Shown: piece after piece, positions 48,364 through 57,742 of the stretch | How the letters are laid out: each line of letters starts with the position of its first letter | Numbering within the stretch: the stretch's first letter is position 1 | DNA from: Tetradesmus obliquus | Taxonomy: Eukaryota > Chlorophyta > Chlorophyceae > Sphaeropleales > Scenedesmaceae | NCBI GenBank assembly: GCA_030272155.1 | Contig: CP126204.1 | Span: forward strand, 3,153,501-3,217,500 | Reading direction: 5' to 3' | DNA length: 64,000 nt | The notes under the pieces: model-generated | The model's database searches: none | What the model saw: only the letters and a program-made list of their open reading frames with translations | What the model was told of the DNA's origin: nothing | Program-made: the position numbers and the translations under genes

Positions 48364-49595
48364 CAGCAGCAGTGGTGAACCCTGCTGAGGGTGCATCAGC
48401 TTTAGATCAGGTTGCTGCGGTTGCTGCTGGTAGGGGCAGGGGTAGGGGAAGGGTCAGGGCTAGGGGTGGTGCACGTGGTAGGGGCAGTAGCAGCAGCAGC
48501 AGCAGAGGCAGGGGCAGGGGCGCGAGCAGGCAGCAACAGCAGCAACAGCAGCAGCGAGCTGCTGATGTCAGTGATGACAGCTGGGGCTCGTCCTCTGAGG
48601 ATGAGGCGGCAGCACCCACAACTGCAGCAGCAGCACGCCCCAACAGGCAGAAGCCTCAGCAGCAGCAGCAGCAGCAGCAGCAGCGCCGCATCCACTTCTA
48701 TGCATTGGACTCCCAGGATCCTGCGGTGCTGTGGCGGGTGGCTCCTGGCTTTGTGGTGGTGTATGATGCTGACCTGGCATTCTTGCGGCAGCTGGAGATC
48801 TACCAGGTAGAGTAACATGTTACTTGTTATGTTGGTTTGAATGCTCCAGTAGAAAATAACATTGGATTGTCACCATGTCTGCCTGCTTCTGTCTGTTCCT
48901 TTTCTTTTGCGGCAGCCACATGCGTCCTGTCCTGATGGATGACTGCTGCCGCTGCTGCTGCTGTACTACCCATGCTACTGACATGACAGGCGGAGCGCAG
49001 TGCCGCCAACCCGCTGCTGCCAGCAGTACGTGTCTACCAGGCCTACTATGCAGCCTCACCTGAGCAGGTGAGATGCATGATACTGCACCCGTGCATGATT
49101 GAGTAGTTGATTGCTTGCATAGTTTGCCTGGTGTCCGTCTGCTGTATCCCTGGTTTGAACATCAAAGCTGAAAGAGGTAGAACTCCATCCCAACACTCCC
49201 GCCAGATTGACGCCTGTCGCGTAATCTGTGTTTTGCTCGTGTGCTGTCTGCTGTGCCGTCTGCTGCGGCACTCTGTTGAGCAGGCTGCCTTCCAGGCTGC
49301 AGTGGCGCGTGAGAGCAGCATGTTTGGGGACCTCATCCGCGCAAAGCAGCACCTGGTGCTTCCTCTGGACATGGGGCAGGACAGCCTGAAGCAGGTGGGG
49401 TTTAACAGTTGCAAATGAGCAGTAGATTTCAGGTTTTAGGGCTTTGGATGGCGGCAATGTTCGTAGCATCCAGCTAGCAGTGGGCCTGCTGTCGGTGTTG
49501 TTTGGCGGTGACTCTGTGCGACACAAACTATCATAGTGCAGAACAGCTGTACAGGTGCTTCCTTGCGTAAAAGTACTGCCTGCCCGCCTGCCTTG

Positions 49596-49630
<35 letters not shown>

Positions 49631-52600
49631 CTGTGTGCCATCGTGCCGCCTGCCTGCCTGCCTACCTGCCGCCACGCGCAGCTGCTGCCGCCGCTAGCAG
49701 AGCAGACCCAAGCGCTGCAGCTGCAGCAGCACAACACCGGCCGCAGCGCGCTAGCCCCGGGCCCCCACGCCCCAAACCCTAATGACCTGTGGCTCGACGT
49801 CTACTCAGCAAATGCGCTGAGCAGGGTCGGGGGTTTAGGGAGGCGGCTAAAACCCGTGCCGTGCCGGCTGGTGGTGGATGTGCGCGAGTTCATGTCGGGT
49901 CTGCCTGCGGTGCTGCACCAGCAGGGCTTCCGGCTGACACCCATCACCCTGGAGGTATGCGTGTTATACTGATTTTGTCTGTTTTGGGGTTCTACTCCTG
50001 CTGCTTGTAGCGGCGATGCCAGTTTTCTGTTGCCAGCGTGTTATGATACCAATTCTCCCAGCATGGTTGGTGTGGTGGATGTGCATGAGTTCATGTCGGG
50101 TCTGCCTGCGGTGCTGCACCAGCAGGGCTTCCGGCTGACACCCATCACCCTGGAGGTACGGTGTTGTGGTTGGTTCATATGGCTCTTGGCGCTGTTGTTG
50201 GTTTGAACTGCTTGCTAGTAGCAGAGGTCTCATTGAAAAGTGGGTGTTGCAATATGTAATGCACATGTCTGCTGTTGCGTGCAAGTGAATTGCTCTGTGG
50301 TCAGCTTGGGTTGTGGTGGTTGAGGTGCGAGTTCATGCCGGGGCTGCCTGTGGTAGTGGTGACCTTGTTAAACAAACTGTGGTAAACCATGCCATCTGTG
50401 CTTGTTGAACCCTAAACCCAGGTCGGCGACTACGTGCAAAACCCCGAGGTTGTAGTTGAGCACAAGGGCCTGCCCGACCTTTTTCGACAAACCCTGCCAT
50501 CTGTGCTTGTTGAATTTTAATCCCAGGTCGGCGACTACGTGCTAAGCCGCGAGGTTGTGGTTGAGCGCAAGGCCCTGCCTGACCTGTTTGCCTCGCTGGG
50601 CAGTGGCAGGCTGTACCACCAGGCTGAGGCCATGGTCAAAGGCTACAAGACACCAATGCTGCTCATCGAGTTTGACGGGGACAAGGTAAGTTTGGAAACG
50701 GGTTATCAAGGTTTTTTGTTGAGCTGTTAACACGCGCCAACGCTGCTGCTTGATTTCTATGTGCATATCATGGGTAGCCTGCTGAAACTTTTACTCAAGG
50801 TTTGTGTTCAGGGTGTGGAATGGTGGATGTACCACCAGGCTGAGGCGATGGTAAAAGGCTACAAGACACCCATGCTGCTCATTGAGTTTGATGGGGACAA
50901 AGTGAGTTAGAAACGAGTGTCCAAGGTTTTTTTTAACTGTTAACACCCGCCAACGCTGCTCCTTGATTTCTACGTGCATAAGGTAGTCTGCTGAAACTTT
51001 TACTCAAGGTTTGTGTTCAGGGTGTGGAATGGTTGGATGTACCACCAGGCTGAGGCGATGGTGAAGGGCTACAAGACGCCCATGCTGCTCTTTTGGTTTG
51101 ACGGTGATAGGGTGAGCAATGGGGTTGAGTTTACATTGGCGACAGTAACACAGCACTGGCTGCATGCTCCTGAGATGCTGCTCAGTGAGTTGATGTGAAG
51201 ACTGTGATAAGCCGGTAGGCTTTCACTGTTGTCTACGCAGCAGCGCTGAGTGAGTGAGTGAGTGACTACCCAGGCAGCTCTGCAGCTCCTGGGTAAGTTA
51301 AGGCTAAGAGGGTGTGTGTGGCCAGGGGCGGCGCCCCTGGGCTCCACACCCTCTACCCGTCCTCGGATTCCCACGTCTGTTAGCAGTATAGCACTAGCGC
51401 CTGAGCTTTTGTATATCGCTTCAACAGTTAGAGACCCGGCTGCGTTGTGGCGGCTGGTGACGGTAGTAGATAGCCTAGGGCATCCGCTGATGGCGTGGTG
51501 GCAGCTGTCTGTTTCACCACATCTGAGGGGGCACATGGGACTCTTTACCACACGGTAACGGTGCAACTGCTTGTGTGCCGGCGCTACGTCAAACCTACAT
51601 CCGATGGCTAGCTTTATGGTACGCAAGGAGACGCAAGGAGACCTTTGAGCTTGTTAGAAACATATGGCTGTATCTGTGCTCCATCTGGTCGCAGTGCCGT
51701 AGCCACTGCTCTGCGTAGTATGACTGTAGATTGGACATGCCGAACCACCTGTGCGTATGGGCTATGTCTCGCAGTGCATCTTCTAGGTTGGCCAGTGGTT
51801 CGTACATCGTGTGCTGAATGGACTTTCCATTTGTTTCTTTCTGCTGCTCGATGCGTCTATGTGGCCAATAGATGCTTGTGCGTAGGTTGCTGGGCCTGCC
51901 ATATTCATTGAGTTGGGTGGCAGCCACTTCCCCATTTGCCACGGCCACTGCTGCTGCATCTGCAGCTTCATTGCCTGCTATACCTGTGTGACTTTTGACC
52001 TTCCAGATGTGAACTGAGCCGGGTGCCGCTCTTATTGCTTCAACTATCCCATTTAGCACGTGGAGGTGTTCTGAAATATCCTGGGGACGATCCACCGCTT
52101 TTCTAATGCCAAAAGTCGACCCCAGGCTGTCAGTGGCGATGTGGACAGCGTTGTCTGGCTGGGTTATCAGAGGCGCTGCCTCTGTAAGTGCTTCATGAAT
52201 AGCTGCCAGTTCTGCCCTACTGATGGTGTTGACGTAGCTCAGGTCTGCATTGCCGTCCCTCTGTATGCAGTTGACGTACCACGTGCGTTCGTGCCTGCCC
52301 TGGGAGGCAGGCGTGTGCACCGCTGCGCCTATGCCTGGCCCATTGCAATTTTCGTCTTGTATCACGCTGCCGTCTGTGTACGTAAACGTATCCCACTTGT
52401 GCAGCAGTTCAGGGGGCGAGTCCAGCTGGCCCAGCCTGACTCAGTGTTGCTCTCTGAGCAGTTGAATCTCCTGAACCCCGAGGGCCGTGCTGGCCATGCC
52501 AAGCAGTTGGGCTGGTTTCCTGGTGTCCTGTGACTTGCGTTGGAACCGTTTGGATGCGTGTTACCCATCGTGCTTCCGTTAGGATTGAGTCTGTCCTGCA

Positions 52601-54627
52601 CCCGCCGAAGCCGGTGATCGCGTATTCTGCGTCGTCAAACTGACTGCGTAGGCTGTTTTTGTTGATTAGTTTTCTTGGCAGCGCCAGTTCTATGTTCTCT
52701 CTGAACTCTCGTTGCCACTCTCGATCCCACAGTGGTAGGTGCTGCTGAAAACCTGCCTCGTTAGCTATGGCTATAGCCTGAAGCCGCCAATGCAGTTGTT
52801 TACAGCTCAGCATAGCAGCGCTGCACAGCCCTCACAGGGTGACTATCCTTTTTGACACAGTCACGTGATCGACCCTGCAGGCCTTCTGCCTGACCACCCC
52901 TCGGAGGTGGCCGGCTGCGCTTGCTTGTCACTGGTGTCCAAACTCACGAATTGTTGTTCAGGTACGTCGCAGCATGCAATGACATTACTGCCATCTGCAC
53001 TGCTGCCCTCCCTCCCTCAGGCCTTTTGCCTGACTGGCGCCTTGGAGGTGGCTGACTGCACTTGTTTGTCACTGGTGTCCAAGACCCTGATGCTTTGTTT
53101 CCAATAGTGAATGACACTGCAGCTGCTGCCCTGCTGCTCCTCTGCAGGCCTTCTGCCTGACAGGCCGGTCAGAGGTGCCCGGCTGCCTTGACTGCAGAAG
53201 CCCACCAGCACGGCTGGTCATATGCTCTTCTGACACATCTGCCCCTGGCACTGCCTTCCCGCATTTCACTGCCCTGCAGGCAAATTGTCTGACATATGGA
53301 ACTGATGCCAAGGTTTGGCACAGTATGCTGCCATTCTCTGCATCTCATGCACAGCTAGTGACTTCAGCACGTGCCGCTTGCCCTCCTTCACTGCTTACCT
53401 GACACACTCGTTGCTGCAGGCCTTCTGCCTGACCGGCCCCTCAGAGGTGGCTGATTGCCTAGACAGCAGGAGCCCACAGGCACGGCTGGTGCTGCTGCTG
53501 CTGCACTTCCCAAAGCTGAGGTGAGCCCGCCATTGTGTATGATGCATTGACGTTTTGACGTCACTGTATTGTTATGCAAATCTAGTCTCTTGCCAACTTG
53601 TGTCACATTTTGTTGGCAGCTGGGCGCCGGTGGCGGTCCCCTTTTGGAGGCGATGCCAATAACTGCATGCGAAATGATGGCTGATGCATTCGACACACCG
53701 CGACATAGAACAGCTGGTGTGCACTCACAAGCTTTGGATCTGTGTGCGCATGTGGGCTGCTGATGTAGCCATCCGCCCTTGCTGTCTGTTGCGTCTGCTC
53801 GCAGGCTGCTGTGGTCCCGCAGCCAGCACGCTACAGGGGAGCTGTTCCGGCCTGTTCTGCACACCTTGTCATCTTGATGTCTGTTCACTGCCTTGTTGTC
53901 TGTTGCTTCTGCTCGCAGGCTGCTGTGGTCCCGCAGCCAGCACGCCACAGGGGAGCTGTTCCTAGCACGGAAAAGGAGCAACCAGCAGCCTTTAACCTGC
54001 CTGCGCACCTGCCTGCACAACCTTCTGCTGTCTGTTGCACCTTCACTCAGGCTGCTGTGGTCCCGCAATTAGCACGCCACTGGGGAGCTGTTTCTGGCCT
54101 GTTCTGAACACCTTGTTATTTTCTGTTTTCTGCCGCCTTGCTGTCTGTTGCGTCACCAGAGGGGAGCCGTTCCTGTCCCTGTGCTGGCTCTGCTCCTGGC
54201 TCTGTCACCCTCCTGCACAACCTTCTGCTGTCTATTGCGTCTTCACTCAGGCTGCTGTGGTCCCGCAGCCAGCACGCCACCGGGGAGCTGTTCCTGGCAT
54301 GTGCTGCACACATTGTCATTTACTTATGTTCACTGCCTTGTTGTATATTGCTTCTGCTCACAGGTTGCTATGGTCCCGCAGCCAGCATGCAACCAGGGAG
54401 CTGTTCCTGGCCTGTTCAGCACATTTTGTTGGGGGCCTTGTGGCTATTTATTTATCCGCCGCCTTGCTGTCTGTTGCGTGGCCACGCAGGCTATTGTGGT
54501 CCCGTAGCCAGCACGCCACAGGGGAGTTGTTCCTGGCGCTGAAGCGCAACCAGGAGGAGCCGGAGCCAGCAGCAGCAGCACTCGTGGGCCTGCCAGCCGG
54601 CAAAGCAGCAGCAGCAGGGGCTGGCGA

Positions 54628-54665
<38 letters not shown>

Positions 54666-55031
54666 GTGATGGTGATGCTGGCGGCAGCACTATCAGCAGT
54701 GCTATGGTGTCAGGCTCAGCTGCTGCTGCATCCTTAGTAGCTCATCAAGCACAGGTACGCATGAGTTTCCTGCCGCGGTGCATCACTGTTACCCTGGTTG
54801 AAGGCGACATCTGTGTGCATTGCAAAAGACGCACAGACACATCAACGTGCTCTATTTGAACCATGCATACAGCAAGCAGCAACAAACGCAGGCAGTGCTG
54901 CACCTGCTGTGCTGCAAACACATTCTGCAACGTCATCCGTACACTTCAGCAGCTCTGATGCTGCTGTTGCTGCTGCTGTTGCTGCTGATACCATAACAAT
55001 GTGCTGGATGATACATCGCATGTTGCCACCG

Positions 55032-55098
<67 letters not shown>

Positions 55099-55349
55099 AG
55101 GTTGCGGAGCGCCAGGAGTCTGTTGTGAACCAGGCCGCACTGGACCTGCTGCGGCGGCTGCCTGGCGTGACTGACTCAAACTGGCGCTCCATTGTGAATG
55201 GCTGCAGCAGCTTGCAGCAGCTGACACAACTAAATGTGCAGCAGTTAGAGGAGCTGATGGGCAGCAGCAGAGGGGCCCGCATGCTGCACGACTTCCTGCA
55301 TGCACCCTGCCCTGTAGCACAGACGATTGGGCCGCTTGGGGGCGGCTGA
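42208..55349 (+). CDS. XPF/RAD1 (ERCC4) structure-specific DNA repair endonuclease
   Basis: The 5'-side nuclease of nucleotide-excision and crosslink repair, normally partnered with ERCC1. Sixteen exons join in phase to 1412 aa: 42208-42445, 42853-43329, 43643-43839, 44199-44288, 44703-44797, 45291-45431, 46008-46167, 46942-47999, 48260-48806, 48990-49067, 49284-49394, 49682-49954, 50527-50685, 53420-53520, 54490-54754 and 55101-55349. The helicase-like part shows YEQQIVQDMLEQDAL, FVTTRILVVDILSHRI, FLRAFSDSANAFAAGFNRVEKV and YDAVTFLQHLEGLR. The nuclease domain has GDYVL, the metal-binding VERK...D motif, GRLYHQ and LLIEFD, all intact. A double helix-hairpin-helix closes the protein (LLRRLPGVTDSNWRSIV). 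It is longer than human XPF (916 aa) because of poly-Ala in exon 2 and Gln/Arg-Gly-rich stretches in exons 8-9. An upstream in-frame ATG at 42136 is an alternative start. Confidence 0.92.
42676..42870 (+). repeat. triplicated acceptor of XPF exon 2
   Basis: A block of about 50 bp that spans the intron end (CATGTGCAG) and the first codons of exon 2 (GAGTGGTGCTCAT) occurs three times, near 42676, 42739 and 42821. Each has a usable AG. Only the last continues into coding sequence that matches XPF. Confidence 0.85.
43920..46672 (+). repeat. exon echoes of XPF exons 3-7
   Basis: Donor-side copies: exon 3 at 43920-43971, exon 4 at about 44370-44405, exon 5 at 44854-44912, exon 6 at 45512-45574, and exon 7 (peptide WLYHEATHVIYE) near 46300-46358, 46430-46481 and 46615-46672, with a weaker piece near 46220-46260. 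Acceptor-side copies: exon 6 at 45065 and 45179, exon 7 at 45884-45945. All sit on the side of the parent exon expected for tandem duplication across its splice site. Confidence 0.85.
47355..47460. repeat. (CAG)n coding tract, poly-Gln in XPF exon 8
   Basis: Nearly uninterrupted CAG codons, broken by CCAAAT and CGG codons, encode a Gln-rich run in the spacer between the helicase-like and nuclease parts of XPF. Read on the opposite strand it yields spurious poly-Ala and poly-Cys frames. Confidence 0.85.
49597..49662. repeat. (TGCC)n microsatellite next to XPF exon 12 acceptor
   Basis: Eight perfect TGCC units (49597-49628) and a second shorter run (about 49647-49662) lie 20-85 bp upstream of the exon 12 acceptor at 49681, where they can serve as a pyrimidine-rich tract. 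Confidence 0.85.
50069..51115 (+). repeat. exon echoes of XPF nuclease exons 12 and 13
   Basis: The 3' part of exon 12 with donor recurs at about 50069-50156, with a worn third piece near 50313-50355. The acceptor side of exon 13 recurs upstream at 50422-50490, where the catalytic Arg codon of ERK reads His. The donor side of exon 13 (YHQAEAMVKGYKTPMLL) recurs downstream at about 50815-50900 and 51015-51110. Confidence 0.85.
51249..52813 (-). mobile_element. 5'-truncated non-LTR retrotransposon fragment with RNase H domain
   Basis: The minus strand encodes, in order, a reverse-transcriptase C-terminal remnant (about 52813-52420), an RNase HI domain (about 52390-51800) and a Cys/His knuckle (CPLRCGETDSCHHAISGC, near 51550-51500). 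The RNase H catalytic set is visible: YTDGS, RAELAAIHEAL, ATDSLG and GNEAADAA. Frame changes between the three blocks mean it is inactive. The 3' end has a short (CACT)n tail instead of poly-A. It sits in the XPF intron between exons 13 and 14, opposite to the gene. Flanks carry the same 10-bp word, AGCAGCGCTG (51239-51248 and 52814-52823), a likely target-site duplication. The clade is not resolved. Confidence 0.82.
52881..54420 (+). repeat. exon echoes of XPF exons 14 and 15
   Basis: Acceptor-side copies of exon 14 (AFCLT..SEVA) begin at 52881, 53021 and 53148 before the real exon at 53420. Acceptor-side copies of exon 15 (LLWSRSQHATGELF) begin at 53804, 53919, 54051, 54251 and 54364 before the real exon at 54490. 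Spacing in the second set is roughly 115-200 bp. Confidence 0.88.
55037..55100. repeat. (CTG)20 tract ending in the acceptor of the last XPF exon
   Basis: The CTG run ends in CAG, which is the acceptor for exon 16 at 55101. The tract therefore replaces an ordinary polypyrimidine tract. Confidence 0.9.
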
Positions 55350-56680
55350 TTTGGCGGGGTGTGGCAGTGAGAGGGTGATATATGAATGAATGAGCTACGC
55401 GTGGTGTGTTCACACTTAACGCCCGCGATGGCGACGTTGCTATGGCTTAAGTGGTAACATGATGATGACTTCACGCCCGCGTACTACTTAGTAAGTCAAG
55501 GAAGGGGCCGTGTGCGGCAATGAGGATGCCTCATGCGCCTCCACCCCTCCTACCATAGAGGGTGATATGGCATATGCCATGCATGCCGAATTGATACTGG
55601 TAATAAGACAGCCCGCTCAGCAGCTTTGCGGCCAATACATGCATGTACAGCATCATGACATGATGGCATGTACAGCACTATGAGCGCACTTGATGCATGC
55701 AAAGCAGGGTTCAGGGTACAGAACAGCCTCAGTGACTGTCGCTGCGGCCACATCCGGCCCTGCAGCCGCTGCGGCAGCAGGCTGCTGTAATGAATGCTTG
55801 TAAAGAATGCAATCGGCAAATGTCTTTATAAGGCTGCTGCTTGCAAGCAGCACAATTGTCGTGCAAGTGCTTGTGCTGACAGTTGCCTGATTGCGCCGCG
55901 CATCCTGCATACGTTTTGAACAATGTGCACGTGCCAACGTATACCGTGCACGAGGGCAAACCATGGTTGCAAGGTTTGCGTGTTGCATGCAGGGAGAACT
56001 TCCTGAGAACGCTGGGCAGAAATGGCACGTGCCAATGGTGCACCATGAATTTCACGTGAGCCTGTGACGGCAACTTGCCGTCGGCAAGACATGGCTACCT
56101 CTGCAGCAGCTGACACATTGCAGTTTGTACTTCATCAATGAATGAAGGGCGACTTTAAGCAACAGCCTCTGCAAGAAACTTTCAAACGATAACAAATAAT
56201 CACGGAAGTATTACGCAGCCGTGGTTGTGTTTCGTATGTCTCCAAAGCTCTCATAAACAATCATGGATTTAATCTGTGGAAGCGAAGGTGTACGCATATG
56301 CCTAAGCTGAGTGTAATTTGCTGCCAGTGCAACAAATTATTGCTGCCAGTGCAACAAATCGGCAATAAACACTCGCCCGGGTCGCGGTCCGCGTGATCAC
56401 AGACAACATAAGAAGTCATGTCTCAGGCTTTTCTTTGATCAAGAAGGAGGGCAGCTGGTGCAGCATTATCCCAACTCTGCTGAGAAAGCCACTGCACGCC
56501 ATCGCAAGACAACAAGACAAGCTTGAATGCTCCATTGTCTTGTAGACACCTGAGGTCTTCATATCACATCTTTCTTGGCGTAACACAGGTGTGTCGCGGA
56601 AATAAGGTCATCTTTTAGGATTGGACTTTGCAGAAATACGCAACGCTGCACTTGTGCATGCAGGATAGCTGTGTAAGACG

Positions 56681-57040
56681 CTACCATTTTTTTGATGTAC
56701 ATTGTATGAGCAATGTTGTTTTGAATGCTTGAATTCGCCCCGGATCAGCGAAGGGGCTCGCGAGTCGATCGGAACAGGTTCTACTCTGCAGTAGCGTAAA
56801 ACCGAATGTATACGTTCCAGCCCTCAATTGATAGCAAGCGGCAGATATGTCCATGGAGCAACTGTTGTCGACTCCGGGAATCGCCACTCTTACACTCAGT
56901 GACAGGCTGTCAGCAGGACTGTTCTGAGTGTTGTTGTTCAGTTCTTCATGATCAGGGCCACCCTGATTCAGTGATAGCTCACGTGCAGATGTGTACGTGC
57001 ACTGCTGCTGGCACTGCTGCTGCTGCTGCTGCTGCTCCAC
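56681..57040 (-). CDS. small Gln/Cys-rich open frame conserved in both arms (right copy)
   Basis: An open frame of about 119 codons, the counterpart of 6454-6729, with an N-terminal Gln run followed by CQQQCTYTSARELSLNQGG. It is longer than the left copy because the 16-nt block holding the left stop is absent. Function is unknown. It reads away from the secreted-protein gene starting near 57.7 kb, with the (CTG)26 tract between them. Confidence 0.25.
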   Translation of the reverse strand: MEQQQQQQQCQQQCTYTSARELSLNQGGPDHEELNNNTQNSPADSLSLSVRVAIPGVDNSCSMDISAACYQLRAGTYTFGFTLLQSRTCSDRLASPFADPGRIQAFKTTLLIQCTSKKW

Positions 57041-57070
57041 AGATGTTGACGCGATATGCCTGTAGTGGCG

Positions 57071-57071
<1 letters not shown>

Positions 57072-57149
<78 letters not shown>
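57072..57149. repeat. (CTG)26 tract, right arm
   Basis: Twenty-six uninterrupted CTG triplets, equivalent to the (CAG)24 tract of the left arm, between the small Gln-rich frame and the secreted-protein gene. Confidence 0.9.
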
Positions 57150-57153
<4 letters not shown>

Positions 57154-57742
57154 TTGTTACCAGGGGGGACGGAATCCTACTGGCTCGCTACCACAGCACA
57201 ATTGGGCAAGCCCAATCGCCGGGAGCGGGAGGCAATGCCTCACCAGCAGAACACATCACAACACCCTATACAGGAGGTATACCTCCTGTATGCACCGGTG
57301 CCCAGCGCCCGGACCAAAAAATAGTCTGGTTTGACAGCAGGGGGCAGCATGGATTCCACAAGCCGGGCCTAACCAATTGGTTAGCTTGCAAGCTGTTTGC
57401 GCGCCTTCGCGCAGCGTGATTTGCTGCCTGGGGCACCTCATGATGAAAAGGACCAGCTGCACATAATCTGTCCTGCTAATCTCAGAGGCAGACCGCGCTG
57501 ATCTGCATGACACTCAAGCTGTATGGGTGTGGCCTTGCAGGAGAGTAATGTACCTCTTGCAGCAAAGCCCGTACGAATGGAAGCAAGGCCATGTATGTTA
57601 CTCAGCATGTGCAACCCGTCTGGACACTGTCAGCTACTTTTGCTCCGCATCTGCAGCAGCAGCCGCAAGTGCATTCGAGCACCACATCTCGAAAGCTGCC
57701 TGTGCATCGCACGTAACGTTCCACTATGCATAACACTTGAAT

